From Kitasatospora sp. GAS204B (GTDB taxonomy: Bacteria; Actinomycetota; Actinomycetes; Streptomycetales; Streptomycetaceae), in contig NZ_JARZAG010000004.1 in NCBI RefSeq assembly GCF_029892155.1, forward strand, positions 124,001 through 188,000: DNA of 64,000 bases. The letters are read 5' to 3'. Each line of letters opens with the position of its first letter. Position 1 is the first letter of the stretch. The notes beneath the pieces were generated by a model. The model saw nothing but the letters and a program-made list of their open reading frames with translations. It was not told where the DNA came from and did no database searches. This document shows, piece after piece, positions 18,366 through 28,554 of this stretch. A program made the translations under genes and the position numbers.

Positions 18366-20405
18366 ATGGCCGACCCGTCCACCTACCGTCCGGCCCCGGG
18401 AGCGATCCCGCTCTCGCCCGGGGTCTACCGGTTCCGGGACGAGCACGGCCGGGTGATCTACGTGGGCAAGGCGAAGAGCCTGCGCCCGCGGCTCTCCTCG
18501 TACTTCCAGGACCTGGCGAACCTGCACCCGCGCACCGCCACCATGGTCACCACCGCCGCCTCGGTGGAGTGGACCGTGGTCGGCACCGAGGTCGAGGCGC
18601 TGCAGCTGGAGTACTCCTGGATCAAGGAGTTCGACCCCCGGTTCAACGTCAAGTACCGCGACGACAAGAGCTATCCCGAGCTCGCGGTGACGCTGAACGA
18701 GCAGTTCCCCCGGGTCCAGGTGATGCGCGGGGCACACCGCAAGGGCGTGCGCTACTTCGGCCCCTACGGGCACGCCTGGGCGATCCGCGAGACGGTCGAC
18801 CTGCTGCTGCGGGTCTTCCCGGTGCGCACCTGCTCCACCGGCGTCTTCAAGCGCGCCCAGCAGGTCGGCCGCCCCTGCCTGCTCGGCTACATCGGCAAGT
18901 GCGCCGCGCCCTGTGTCGGCAGGATCGACGAGGCCGACCACCGCGAGCTGGCCGAGGAGTTCTGCGACTTCATGGCCGGCCGGACCGGCAACCACCTGCG
19001 CCGCCTGGAGGACCAGATGCGCGTGGCGGCGGCCGAGCTGGAGTACGAGAAGGCGGCCCGGCTGCGCGACGACATCGAGGCGCTCAAGCGCGCGATGGAG
19101 AAGAACGCGGTGGTGCTGGCCGACGGCACCGACGCCGACCTGCTCGCGGTGGCCGAGGACGAGTTGGAGGCCGCCGTGCAGATCTTCCACGTCCGCGGCG
19201 GCCGGGTGCGCGGCCAGCGCGGCTGGGTCACCGACAAGGTCGAGGACGTGGACACCGCCGCCCTGGTCGAGCACGCGCTGCAGCAGCTCTACGGCGGCGC
19301 CGGTAACGAGGCGCAGGGCGAGGTGGTGCCGCGCGAGGTGCTGGTGCCCGCGCTGCCCGAGCCGGTGGGACCGGTCCAGGAGTGGCTGGCCGGCCTGCGC
19401 GGCTCGGGCGTCGACCTGCGGGTGCCGCAGCGCGGCGACAAGAAGGACCTGATGACCACCGTCGAGCGCAACGCCCAGCAGGCGCTGGCGCTGCACAAGA
19501 CCAAGCGCGCCTCCGACCTGACCACCCGCAGCCGGGCCCTGCAGGAGATCGCCGACGCGCTGGAGCTGGACAGCGTGCCGCTGCGGATCGAGTGCTTCGA
19601 CATCTCCCACCTGCAGGGCGATGACGTGGTCGCCTCGATGGTGGTCTTCGAGGACGGCCTGGCCCGCAAGGGCGAGTACCGGCGCTTCCAGATCAAGGGT
19701 TTCGCCGGGCAGGACGACGTCCGCTCGATGCACGAGGTGATCAGCCGCCGGTTCCGCCGCTACCTGCGCGAGCGCGAGCAGACCGGCGAGTGGGCGGTGG
19801 TCGAGGAGGAGGACGACGAGCCCACCACCCCGGCCACCCCGACCACTGACGACGGGCGCCCGAGGCGCTTCGCCTACCCCCCGCAGCTGCTGGTGGTCGA
19901 CGGCGGCCAGCCCCAGGTCGCCGCCGCCAGGCGGGCGTTGGACGAGCTGGGCATCGACGACGTCGCGCTCTGCGGTCTGGCCAAGCGCCTGGAGGAGGTC
20001 TGGCTGCCCGGCCAGGACGACCCGGTGGTGCTGCCGCGCAGCAGCGAGGGCCTCTACCTGCTCCAGCGGGTCCGCGACGAGGCGCACCGGTTCGCCATCA
20101 CCTACCAGCGCGCCAAGCGGGCCAAGCGGCTGACCAGCAGCGGCCTGGACGCCGTGCCGGGCCTCGGCGAGACCCGCCGCACCGCGCTGCTCAAGCACTT
20201 CGGCTCGGTGAAGCGGATCCGCAGCGCGACCGTCGAGGAGATCTGCGCCGTCCCGGGCATCGGGCGCCGCACCGCCGAGACTGTTGTCCAGGCGTTGTCC
20301 TCCCGGTCACCCGTGGCATTCGCGGTGAATACCGCGACAGGCGAGATCATGGAGGACGACGCGCAACAGAACGTTGCCAGCAGCGAGAGCGGGGAACCGA
20401 AGTGA
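18366..20405 (+). CDS. uvrC: Excinuclease ABC subunit C
   Basis: 679 residues. UvrC makes both incisions around a lesion held by UvrB. N-terminal GIY-YIG nuclease domain ('[26 protein letters not shown]', about 19-44), a UVR motif at about 215-245, the RNase H-like second nuclease domain ('[18 protein letters not shown]...' and '[11 protein letters not shown]') and C-terminal helix-hairpin-helix pairs ('[20 protein letters not shown]', '[14 protein letters not shown]'). ATG with GGGGGAT upstream. Unlike uvrA and uvrB no PafBC-type promoter was found. Its stop overlaps rapZ by 4 nt. Confidence 0.97.
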   Translation: MADPSTYRPAPGAIPLSPGVYRFRDEHGRVIYVGKAKSLRPRLSSYFQDLANLHPRTATMVTTAASVEWTVVGTEVEALQLEYSWIKEFDPRFNVKYRDDKSYPELAVTLNEQFPRVQVMRGAHRKGVRYFGPYGHAWAIRETVDLLLRVFPVRTCSTGVFKRAQQVGRPCLLGYIGKCAAPCVGRIDEADHRELAEEFCDFMAGRTGNHLRRLEDQMRVAAAELEYEKAARLRDDIEALKRAMEKNAVVLADGTDADLLAVAEDELEAAVQIFHVRGGRVRGQRGWVTDKVEDVDTAALVEHALQQLYGGAGNEAQGEVVPREVLVPALPEPVGPVQEWLAGLRGSGVDLRVPQRGDKKDLMTTVERNAQQALALHKTKRASDLTTRSRALQEIADALELDSVPLRIECFDISHLQGDDVVASMVVFEDGLARKGEYRRFQIKGFAGQDDVRSMHEVISRRFRRYLREREQTGEWAVVEEEDDEPTTPATPTTDDGRPRRFAYPPQLLVVDGGQPQVAAARRALDELGIDDVALCGLAKRLEEVWLPGQDDPVVLPRSSEGLYLLQRVRDEAHRFAITYQRAKRAKRLTSSGLDAVPGLGETRRTALLKHFGSVKRIRSATVEEICAVPGIGRRTAETVVQALSSRSPVAFAVNTATGEIMEDDAQQNVASSESGEPK

Positions 20406-21286
20406 CAGTGTCCGATGTGGGGGAGACCGCCCCGGAGCTGGTGATCATCTCCGGCATGTCCGGCGCGGGGCGCAGCACCGCCGCCAAGTGCCTGGAGGAC
20501 CTCGGCTGGTTCGTGGTCGACAACCTGCCGCCGGCCCTGATCCCGACCATGGTCGACCTCGGCGCCCGCTCGCAGGGCGCGGTGGCCCGGATCGGCGTGG
20601 TGGTCGACGTCCGCGGCCGGCAGTTCTTCGACGACCTGCGGGCCTCGCTGGAGGAGTTGGACAAGCGCGGCATCCGGCTGCGGGTGGTCTACCTGGAGTC
20701 CAACGACGACGCGCTGGTCCGCCGCTTCGAGAGCGTGCGCCGTCCGCACCCGCTGCAGGGCGAGGGCCGGATCGTGGACGGCATCGCGCAGGAGCGCGAC
20801 CTGCTGCGCGAACTGCGCGGCGAGGCCGACCTGGTGATCGACACCTCCGACCTCAACGTGCACCAGCTGCGGGCCAAGCTGGACGCCCAGTTCGCCGACA
20901 ACGACGAGCCCGAACTGCGCTGCACCGTGATGTCCTTCGGTTTCAAGTACGGCCTGCCGGTCGACGCCGACCTGGTGGTGGACTGCCGGTTCCTGCCCAA
21001 CCCGCACTGGGTGCCGGAACTGCGGGCACGAACCGGTACCGATGTGGACGTCGCGGACTACGTCTTCCAGCAGCCCGGCGCCAAGGAGTTCCTGGACGGC
21101 TACGCGGAGCTCCTGCGCATCGTCACCGAGGGTTATCGCCGGGAGGGCAAGCGGTACATGACGCTTGCCGTAGGCTGCACCGGTGGCAAGCATCGCAGCG
21201 TGGCCATGTCGGAGCGGCTGACGAAGCGTCTGATCGCCGACGGCGTGGAAACGGTGCTGGTGCACCGCGACATGGGACGGGAGTGA
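20402..21286 (+). CDS. rapZ: RapZ/YvcJ-family nucleotide-binding protein
   Basis: 294 residues; GTGA overlap with uvrC indicates translational coupling. The family binds nucleotides and, in E. coli, is an adapter that directs a small RNA to RNase E to control amino-sugar synthesis; in Gram-positives the role is less clear. The P-loop reads 'GMSGAGRS' (about 18-25), so the canonical Walker A Lys is Arg, which I recall as usual for actinobacterial members. The C-terminal '[14 protein letters not shown]' block, the metabolite-binding signature of RapZ, is intact. Second gene of the uvrC-rapZ-yvcK-whiA operon. Confidence 0.92.
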   Translation: MTVSDVGETAPELVIISGMSGAGRSTAAKCLEDLGWFVVDNLPPALIPTMVDLGARSQGAVARIGVVVDVRGRQFFDDLRASLEELDKRGIRLRVVYLESNDDALVRRFESVRRPHPLQGEGRIVDGIAQERDLLRELRGEADLVIDTSDLNVHQLRAKLDAQFADNDEPELRCTVMSFGFKYGLPVDADLVVDCRFLPNPHWVPELRARTGTDVDVADYVFQQPGAKEFLDGYAELLRIVTEGYRREGKRYMTLAVGCTGGKHRSVAMSERLTKRLIADGVETVLVHRDMGRE

Positions 21287-21332
21287 CGGCGGTCCCACAG
21301 CACCGCCGACAGCACAGGAAACTGGGGTAGGT

Positions 21333-22427
21333 GTGACGGGATACTCGCCAGGGCGGCAGTTCCAGCACAAGGCCGCCGAGCGGGGCTCCCCGGGCGCACA
21401 GCGCAGATCAGTCACCGCCGTGAAGGGGCCTACGGGCAAGGCCGGTGCCCCGCGGATCACCGCGCTGGGCGGCGGGCAGGGCCTGTCGGCCTCGCTCTCC
21501 GCGCTGCGCCGGCTCACCTCCGACCTGACCGCCGTGGTCACCGTGGCCGACGACGGCGGCTCCAGCGGCCGGCTGCGCGCCGAGCTCGGCGTGCTGCCGC
21601 CCGGAGACCTGCGCAAGGCGCTGGCCGCGCTGTGCGGCGACGACGACTGGGGCAACACCTGGTCCGAGGTGCTGCAGCACCGCTTCACCGGCACCGGCGA
21701 GCTGGGCGGCCACGCGGTCGGCAACCTGCTGATCGTGGCGCTCTGGGAGCAGCTCGGCGACCCGGTGGCCGCGCTGGAGTGGGTCGGCCGGCTGCTCAAC
21801 GTGCAGGGCCGGGTGCTGCCGATGTCCGCCGTGCCGCTGGACATCGAGGCCCAGGTGCGCGGCCACGACCCGGCTCAGCCCGCGCAGATCTCCGCCGTGC
21901 GCGGCCAGGCCAGCGTGGCGGCCACGCCGGGCACCGTGCAGTCCGTCCGGCTGCTGCCCGAGGAGCCGCCCGCGGTGCCCGAGGCGGTCTCGGCCGTGCT
22001 GGAGGCGGACTGGGTGGTGCTCGGCCCCGGCTCCTGGTTCACCAGCGTGCTGCCGCACCTGCTGGTCCCCGAGCTGGCCAAGGCGCTGATCGGCACCAAG
22101 GCCCGCCGCCTGCTGACCCTGAACCTGGCCCCGCAGCCCGGCGAGACCGAGGGCTTCACCCCGCAGCGCCACCTGGAGGTGATCGCCGACCACGCTCCGG
22201 ACCTCGGCGTGGATGCGATCCTGGTGGACGAGCGCGCGGTCACCGGCGGAGCCTTCGGACAGGCCGACCTGGCGGGGCTGCAGAAGGCCGCCGAGCGGAT
22301 GGGCGCCGCGCTGGTGCTGGACAAGGTGGCCTCGGCCGACGGCACCCCGCGACACGACCCAGAGCTTCTGGCGGCCGCGTACGACCGGATTTTCCGGACA
22401 CATGGAAGGATCGGCCCATGGCGATGA
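21333..22427 (+). CDS. yvcK: YvcK/CofD-like (gluconeogenesis factor) protein
   Basis: 364 residues if the GTG at 21333 is used; a GTG at 21420 would drop 29 poorly conserved residues and cannot be excluded. The core begins with the nucleotide-sugar-binding block '[20 protein letters not shown]', followed by '[14 protein letters not shown]' and '[13 protein letters not shown]'. In Bacillus and Mycobacterium homologues bind UDP-GlcNAc and affect cell-wall synthesis on gluconeogenic carbon. It follows rapZ (47-nt gap) and overlaps whiA, an arrangement conserved across Gram-positives. Confidence 0.92.
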   Translation: MTGYSPGRQFQHKAAERGSPGAQRRSVTAVKGPTGKAGAPRITALGGGQGLSASLSALRRLTSDLTAVVTVADDGGSSGRLRAELGVLPPGDLRKALAALCGDDDWGNTWSEVLQHRFTGTGELGGHAVGNLLIVALWEQLGDPVAALEWVGRLLNVQGRVLPMSAVPLDIEAQVRGHDPAQPAQISAVRGQASVAATPGTVQSVRLLPEEPPAVPEAVSAVLEADWVVLGPGSWFTSVLPHLLVPELAKALIGTKARRLLTLNLAPQPGETEGFTPQRHLEVIADHAPDLGVDAILVDERAVTGGAFGQADLAGLQKAAERMGAALVLDKVASADGTPRHDPELLAAAYDRIFRTHGRIGPWR

Positions 22428-23398
22428 CGGCAGCGGTGAAGGACGAAATCAGCCGGCTCCCCGTCACCCGGGCCTGCTGTCGCAAGGCCGAGGTGTCGGC
22501 GATCCTACGATTCGCGGGCGGACTGCACATTGTGAGCGGTCGGATCGTGATCGAGGCGGAGCTGGACACCGGCATTGCGGCCCGACGGCTGCGCAAGGAC
22601 CTGCTGGAGATCTTCGGCCACGCCTCCGAACTGGTGGTGATGGCCCCCAGCGGCCTGCGGCGCGGCAGCCGGTACGTGGTCCGGGTGATCAAGGACGGCG
22701 AGTTGCTGGCCCGGCAGACCGGGCTGGTGGACGGCCGAGGTCGACCGATCCGGGGCCTGCCCCCGGCGGTGGTCTCCGGCGCGACCTGTGACGCCGAGGC
22801 CGCCTGGCGCGGGGCCTTCCTGGCGCACGGTTCGCTCACCGAGCCCGGCAGGTCCTCCTCGCTGGAGATCACCTGCCCCGGCTCGGAGGCCGCCCTGGCG
22901 CTGGTCGGCGCGGCCCGCCGGCTCGGCATCCCGGCCAAGGCCCGCGAGGTGCGCGGCGCGGACCGGGTGGTGATCCGCGACGGTGACGCGATCGGCGCGC
23001 TGCTCACCCGGCTCGGCGCGCACGAGTCGGTGCTGGCCTGGGAGGAGCGCCGGCTGCGCCGCGAGGTGCGGGCCACCGCCAACCGGCTCGCCAACTTCGA
23101 CGACGCCAACCTGCGCCGCTCGGCCCGCGCGGCCGTTGCGGCCGGTGCCCGGGTGCAGCGAGCCCTGGAGATCCTCGGCGACGAGGTCCCCGAGCACCTC
23201 GCGGCCGCCGGTCAGTTGCGGATGCAGCACAAGCAGGCCTCGCTGGAGGAGCTCGGCGCGCTCGCCGATCCGCCGCTCACCAAGGACGCGGTGGCCGGCC
23301 GGATCCGCCGGCTGCTGGCGATGGCCGACAAGCGCGCGCTGGAGCTCGGACTCCCGAGCACCGAGGCGAACCTGACGGAGGAGATGGCGCTCTCCTGA
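22418..23398 (+). CDS. whiA: Sporulation transcription factor WhiA
   Basis: 326 residues. WhiA combines an N-terminal LAGLIDADG-homing-endonuclease-like domain (from '[17 protein letters not shown]', about residues 20-36) with a C-terminal helix-turn-helix ('[25 protein letters not shown]'). In streptomycetes it acts with WhiB to start sporulation septation, switching on ftsZ and other targets. The ATG at 22418 gives '[10 protein letters not shown]', as in relatives; the second ATG (22424) overlaps the yvcK stop as ATGA. GGAAGGA precedes. The C-terminus ends a few residues earlier than the sequences I remember. Last gene of its operon. Confidence 0.95.
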   Translation: MAMTAAVKDEISRLPVTRACCRKAEVSAILRFAGGLHIVSGRIVIEAELDTGIAARRLRKDLLEIFGHASELVVMAPSGLRRGSRYVVRVIKDGELLARQTGLVDGRGRPIRGLPPAVVSGATCDAEAAWRGAFLAHGSLTEPGRSSSLEITCPGSEAALALVGAARRLGIPAKAREVRGADRVVIRDGDAIGALLTRLGAHESVLAWEERRLRREVRATANRLANFDDANLRRSARAAVAAGARVQRALEILGDEVPEHLAAAGQLRMQHKQASLEELGALADPPLTKDAVAGRIRRLLAMADKRALELGLPSTEANLTEEMALS

Positions 23399-23416
23399 CC
23401 CTCGCGCCCGCTCGTG

Positions 23417-23460
23417 CCACCGCCGCCCCAGGAGTTTCCCAACTCCTGGGGCGGCGGTGG
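23417..23460 (+). terminator. 20-bp perfect terminator hairpin after whiA
   Basis: Arms 23417-23436 and 23441-23460 are exact reverse complements with a TCCC loop. It starts 19 nt after the whiA stop and ends the uvrC-whiA operon. This is the longest uninterrupted stem in the window. Confidence 0.9.
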
Positions 23461-23548
23461 TTCTCCGCTCGCGCGGCGGTGGATCGGCACGCCACGCCAT
23501 GGGTCTTGACGCAGGGCGGATGTGCCCGCGCAACCCGCTGCGAGGTAG

Positions 23549-24628
<1,080 letters not shown>

Positions 24629-24652
24629 CGCAGCGGGAGCTGACGTGATGTG

Positions 24653-24698
24653 AGGAGCAGGGCCCGGACGGCGGACACCGCGTCCGGGCCCTGCTCCT
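24653..24698 (+). terminator. 18-bp terminator hairpin after gap
   Basis: Arms 24653-24670 and 24681-24698 are exact reverse complements around a 10-nt loop, 24 nt after the gap stop codon. It separates gap from pgk-tpiA. Confidence 0.88.
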
Positions 24699-24777
24699 GC
24701 CCACCCTCGCCCCTCCCCTCGGCGGCCCGGCGCTGTGCCGCCCCCCAGCGCCACCCCCTCTCCCAGGAGACAAGACC

Positions 24778-25980
24778 GTGAAGACCATCGACGACCTCGA
24801 CGTGGCCGGCCAGCGGGTTTTCGTCCGCGCCGACCTCAACGTGCCGCTGGAAGGCACCACCATCACCGACGACGGCCGGATCCGCGCCGTCGCCCCGACC
24901 ATCACCAAGCTGCTGGAGCGCGGCGCCAAGGTGATCGTCGCCTCCCACCTCGGCCGTCCCAAGGGCGAGCCGGACCCGAGGTTCTCGCTCGCGGCGGTCG
25001 CCGTGCGGCTCGGCGAGATCCTCGGCAAGCCGGTCGCCTTCGCGACCGACACCGTGGGCGACAGCGCCAAGGCCGCCGTCGCCGCCCTCGGTGACGGCGA
25101 GGTCGTGCTGCTGGAGAACCTGCGCTTCAACGCCGGTGAGACCAGCAAGGACGACGCGGCGCGCGGCGCCTTCGCCGACCAGCTCGCGGCGCTGGCCGAC
25201 CGCTACGTCGGCGACGGCTTCGGCGCGGTGCACCGCAAGCACGCCTCGGTCTACGACCTGCCGGCCAGGCTGCCGCACGCGATGGGCGACCTGATCGCCA
25301 CCGAGCTCGGCGTGCTGAAGAAGCTCACCGACGAGGTGGCCCGCCCGTACGTGGTGGTGCTCGGCGGCGCCAAGGTCTCCGACAAGCTCGGGGTGATCGA
25401 CAACCTGCTGGGCAAGGCCGACCGGATCCTGATCGGTGGCGGCATGGCGTACACCTTCCTCAAGGCCCAGGGCCACGAGGTGGGCATCTCGCTGCTGCAG
25501 GAGGACCAGATCCCCACCGTGCTGGAGTACCTGGCCAGGGCCGAGAAGAACGGCGTCGAGTTCGTCCTGCCGGTCGACGTCCTGGTCTCCGCGGACTTCC
25601 CCGACCTGAAGACCAAGGCTCCGGCGACCTACCAGGTCGTCGCGGCCGACGCGATCCCCGCCGACCAGGAGGGCCTGGACATCGGCCCGAAGACCCGGGA
25701 GCTGTTCGCCTCGAAGCTGGCGGACGCGGCCACCGTGTTCTGGAACGGCCCGATGGGGGTCTTCGAGCACCCGGACTACGCCGGCGGCACCAGCGCCGTG
25801 GCGCAGGGCCTGCTCGCCAGCGACGCCTTCACCGTGGTCGGTGGCGGCGACTCGGCGGCCGCCGTGCGCATCCTGGGCTTCGACGAGACCCAGTTCGGAC
25901 ACATCTCGACCGGCGGAGGCGCGAGCCTCGAGTACCTGGAGGGCAAGACGCTCCCCGGTATCGCCGCCCTGGAAGGCTGA
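24778..25980 (+). CDS. pgk: Phosphoglycerate kinase
   Basis: 400 residues, full length. It transfers phosphate from 1,3-bisphosphoglycerate to ADP. The N-terminal substrate-binding blocks '[11 protein letters not shown]' and '[16 protein letters not shown]' and the basic '[18 protein letters not shown]' region are intact; the nucleotide side shows '[19 protein letters not shown]', 'WNGPMGVFE' and 'GGGDSAAAV'. GTG start with CAGGAGA upstream. It is followed after 3 nt by tpiA. Confidence 0.96.
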   Translation: MKTIDDLDVAGQRVFVRADLNVPLEGTTITDDGRIRAVAPTITKLLERGAKVIVASHLGRPKGEPDPRFSLAAVAVRLGEILGKPVAFATDTVGDSAKAAVAALGDGEVVLLENLRFNAGETSKDDAARGAFADQLAALADRYVGDGFGAVHRKHASVYDLPARLPHAMGDLIATELGVLKKLTDEVARPYVVVLGGAKVSDKLGVIDNLLGKADRILIGGGMAYTFLKAQGHEVGISLLQEDQIPTVLEYLARAEKNGVEFVLPVDVLVSADFPDLKTKAPATYQVVAADAIPADQEGLDIGPKTRELFASKLADAATVFWNGPMGVFEHPDYAGGTSAVAQGLLASDAFTVVGGGDSAAAVRILGFDETQFGHISTGGGASLEYLEGKTLPGIAALEG

Positions 25981-25983
25981 GCA

Positions 25984-26769
25984 ATGACTGAGCGTCTCCC
26001 GCTGATGGCGGGCAACTGGAAGATGAACCTCAACCACCTCGAGGCCATCCAGCACACCCAGAAGCTGGCGTTCGCGCTGGCCGACAAGGACTACGAGGCC
26101 GTCGAGGTCGCGGTCCTGGTCCCGTTCACCGATCTGCGCTCCGTGCAGACCCTGGTGGACGGCGACAAGCTGAAGATCAAGTACGGCTCGCAGGACGTCT
26201 CGGCGCACGACTCCGGTGCCTACACCGGTGAGGTCTCCGGGCCGATGCTGTCCAAGCTGAAGTGCACCTACGCCGTGATCGGCCACTCGGAGCGCCGCCA
26301 GTACCACGGCGAGAACGAGGAACTCGTCAACGCCAAGGTGAAGGCCGCCTACCGCAACGGGATCACCCCGATCCTGTGCATCGGCGAGCCGCTGGAGGTC
26401 CGCAAGGCCGGCACCCACGTCGAGCACACGCTGGCGCAGCTGGCCGGTGCGCTGGAGGGCCTGTCGGCCGCGCACGCCGAGAGCATCGTGGTCGCCTACG
26501 AGCCGGTCTGGGCGATCGGCACCGGCGAGGTGGCCACTCCGGAGGACGCGCAGGAGGTCTGCGCGGCGATCCGGGCCAAGCTGGCCGAGCTGTACGATGC
26601 GGAACTGGCCGAAAAGGTCCGGATCCTGTACGGCGGTTCGGTGAAGTCCTCCAGCGCGGCGGGCCTGATGGCCAAGCCGGACGTGGACGGCGCACTGGTC
26701 GGCGGTGCCTCGCTGGACGCCGACGAGTTCGTCAAGATCGTGCGTTACCGGGAGCAGGCAGTAGGCTAA
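25984..26769 (+). CDS. tpiA: Triosephosphate isomerase
   Basis: 261 residues. Catalytic residues are visible: Lys in 'GNWKMNL' (residue 13), His in 'VIGHSERRQ', Glu in '[12 protein letters not shown]' with the mobile loop, and '[12 protein letters not shown]' for phosphate binding. ATG start with GGAAGG in the end of pgk. The pgk-tpiA pair ends at a 13-bp hairpin. Confidence 0.96.
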   Translation: MTERLPLMAGNWKMNLNHLEAIQHTQKLAFALADKDYEAVEVAVLVPFTDLRSVQTLVDGDKLKIKYGSQDVSAHDSGAYTGEVSGPMLSKLKCTYAVIGHSERRQYHGENEELVNAKVKAAYRNGITPILCIGEPLEVRKAGTHVEHTLAQLAGALEGLSAAHAESIVVAYEPVWAIGTGEVATPEDAQEVCAAIRAKLAELYDAELAEKVRILYGGSVKSSSAAGLMAKPDVDGALVGGASLDADEFVKIVRYREQAVG

Positions 26770-26793
26770 CGCCCCCGCAGCAACGTAGTCTTT

Positions 26794-26825
26794 GGGCCGG
26801 ACCACCTTCCCCGGTGGTCCGGCCC
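26794..26825 (+). terminator. 13-bp terminator hairpin after tpiA
   Basis: GGGCCGGACCACC (26794-26806) and GGTGGTCCGGCCC (26813-26825) are exact reverse complements around TTCCCC. It lies between tpiA and secG, so secG expression needs read-through or its own promoter. Confidence 0.85.
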
Positions 26826-26856
26826 TTCGCCAATGAACGAGAGAGTTGGTCCCGCC

Positions 26857-27093
26857 GTGGTTCTCGGGTTCTCGATTGCCCTGATCATCTTCAGCCTGCT
26901 GATGATCCTCCTGGTGCTGCTGCACAAGGGGAAGGGCGGCGGCCTGTCCGACATGTTCGGCGGCGGATCGATGTCGGCCGGTGGCGGTTCGGCGGTCGCG
27001 GAGCGGAACCTGGACCGGATCACGATCATCGTCGGCCTCTGCTGGTTCGCCTGCATCGTCGTACTCGGTTTGCTGATCAAGGTCAAGAGCTGA
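26857..27093 (+). CDS. secG: Preprotein translocase subunit SecG
   Basis: 78 residues from the GTG at 26857, which gives the family N-terminus 'VVLGFSIALIIFSLLMILLVLLHKGKGGG'; an ATG at 26833 would add eight non-conserved residues and has no ribosome-binding site. Two membrane segments (about 2-21 and 52-74) flank a Gly/Ser-rich cytoplasmic loop with 'GLSDMFGGG'. SecG assists protein export by SecYE with SecA. Its place after gap-pgk-tpiA is conserved in many Gram-positives. Confidence 0.9.
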   Translation: MVLGFSIALIIFSLLMILLVLLHKGKGGGLSDMFGGGSMSAGGGSAVAERNLDRITIIVGLCWFACIVVLGLLIKVKS

Positions 27094-27118
27094 TCACGCC
27101 TCAGTTCTGAAGGCGGTG

Positions 27119-27147
27119 CGGACAGATCCTTATCCGCTCCGTACACT
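27119..27147 (+). promoter_or_regulatory. Probable promoter of the RbpA-like gene
   Basis: CGGACA (27119-27124), 17 nt, TACACT (27142-27147). Expected start near 27154, about 80 nt before the GTG at 27235. No GGAAT-N18-GTT SigR-type promoter was seen. Confidence 0.5.
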
Positions 27148-27234
27148 AGGACAACTTGTCACTGTCCGCAGCGGGCGGCGGTCGACAGAGCCTGGGCAGA
27201 CCCAGGCGGTTAAGGGCACGCAGGGAGTCAGACC

Positions 27235-27570
27235 GTGGCAAGTGGCAACGCCATTCGTGGCAGCAGGGTCGGAGCAGGTCCGATGGGTGAGGCGGAGCGC
27301 GGCGAGTCCGCCCCCCGCAACCGGATCTCCTTCTGGTGCGCCAACAAGCACGAGACGCGCCCCAGCTTCGCCGCCGAGGCCGTCATCCCGGACACCTGGG
27401 ACTGCCCGCGCTGCGGGTTCCCGGCCGGGCAGGACGAGCACAACCCGCCGGCGCCGTCGCGCAACGAGCCGTACAAGACGCACCTCGCCTACGTCCGTGA
27501 GCGTCGCACCGACGCCGACGGCGAGGCGATCCTGGCGGAGGCGCTGGCCAAGCTGCGCGGCGAGATCTGA
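27235..27570 (+). CDS. RbpA-like RNA polymerase-binding protein
   Basis: 111 residues, GTG at 27235 after GCAGGGAG. N-terminal tail 'GNAIRGSRVGAGPMGEAERGE' resembles the RbpA 'RGSRLG' tail that reaches the polymerase active-site cleft; the core has cysteines in 'FWCANKHE' and 'WDCPRCGFPAG', a zinc-ribbon-like set, and the C-terminal 'THLAYVRERRTDADGEAILAEALAKLR' matches the sigma-interaction helix ('THWDMLLERR...EELL') of RbpA. It is clearly more divergent than the main RbpA I remember from streptomycetes and is probably a paralogue. Confidence 0.75.
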   Translation: MASGNAIRGSRVGAGPMGEAERGESAPRNRISFWCANKHETRPSFAAEAVIPDTWDCPRCGFPAGQDEHNPPAPSRNEPYKTHLAYVRERRTDADGEAILAEALAKLRGEI

Positions 27571-27586
27571 GCCGAGAACGACCGGG

Positions 27587-27622
27587 GCGCGGGTGCGGGA
27601 CCTGAGGGTCCGTCACCCGCGC
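27587..27622 (+). terminator. Terminator of the RbpA-like gene
   Basis: GCGCGGGTG (27587-27595) pairs with CACCCGCGC (27614-27622), with an inner GGACC-TGAG-GGTCC hairpin. It begins 17 nt after the stop codon. Confidence 0.75.
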
Positions 27623-27717
27623 TTTCGCATGCCCTGACCTCGTTCGCGGGATCTTTCACGCCCCGTGTTCACCGCCGCTTGACGGGCGAGGTGGCCGCCC
27701 GGTGCGGCGGCAACGCG

Positions 27718-27752
27718 AAGGGGCGGTGCGCTCGACGAGCGCACCGCCCCTT
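27718..27752 (-). terminator. 15-bp terminator at the end of the pentose-phosphate operon
   Basis: Arms 27718-27732 and 27738-27752 are exact reverse complements around CGACG. It starts 16 nt beyond the pgl stop on the reverse strand. Confidence 0.88.
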
Positions 27753-27768
27753 GGTTGTTGACGCTCCG

Positions 27769-28554
27769 TCAGGCCGAGGCCGGAGGGTAGAGCTGCGGCG
27801 GCAGCTTGGCGGCCGCCGCCCGGTCGAGCAGCCAGAGCGTGCGGCTGGTGCCGTACGCGCCGCAGGCCGGGGCCTGCAGCTCGCCCGGGTTGGACAGGGC
27901 CAGCGCCACCGCGTCCGCCTTGTCCTCGCCGGCCGCCAGCAGCCAGACCTCGCGGGCCGCCCGGATGGCGGGCAGGGTCAGCGAGATCCGGGTCGGCGGC
28001 GGCTTCGGCGCCCCGCGCACCCCGACCACCGTGCGCGCGGTCTCCCGCACGCCCGGATGCTCGGGGAAGAGCGAGGCCACGTGGGTGTCCGGGCCGACGC
28101 CGAGCAGCAGCACGTCGAAGGCGGGCACCAGGGCGCGGTCCTGCGGACCGGCGGCCTTGGCCAGCTCCTCGGCGTACCGCTCGGCGGCGGCCTCCACGTC
28201 GGCGCCGTCCACGCCGTCCGAGGCGGGCATGTAGTGCACCCGCGCCGGATCGACCGGGACGCCGGCCAGCAGCTCGTCGGTGGCCTGCACGGCGTTGCGC
28301 TCCGGGTCGTTGGAGGGCACGAAGCGCTCGTCGCCCCACCACAGGTCGATCCGGGACCAGTCGACCGCGTCCCGGGCCGGGGAGGCCGCGATCGCGGCGA
28401 GCAGCGCGTTGCCGTTGCGCCCGCCGGTGAGCACCACGGAGGCCAGGCCCCGGGCGGACTGCGCGTCGACGATCTTGGTGATCAGTCGGGCGGCGGCCGC
28501 CTGGGCCATCAGCTCCTTGTCGCGGTGCACCACCAGCTGCGGCACGGGACTCAT
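27769..28554 (-). CDS. pgl: 6-Phosphogluconolactonase
   Basis: 261 residues, DevB/Pgl type. It hydrolyses 6-phosphogluconolactone, the product of Zwf. Family blocks: 'VVLTGGRNGNALL' (phosphate loop), 'WWGDERFVPSNDPERN' and 'LLLGVGPDTHVASLFPEHP'. The ATG at 28554 overlaps the opcA stop (ATGA), so translation is coupled. The same operon supplies the enzyme before it (zwf) and its assembly factor (opcA). Confidence 0.93.
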   Translation of the reverse strand: MSPVPQLVVHRDKELMAQAAAARLITKIVDAQSARGLASVVLTGGRNGNALLAAIAASPARDAVDWSRIDLWWGDERFVPSNDPERNAVQATDELLAGVPVDPARVHYMPASDGVDGADVEAAAERYAEELAKAAGPQDRALVPAFDVLLLGVGPDTHVASLFPEHPGVRETARTVVGVRGAPKPPPTRISLTLPAIRAAREVWLLAAGEDKADAVALALSNPGELQAPACGAYGTSRTLWLLDRAAAAKLPPQLYPPASA

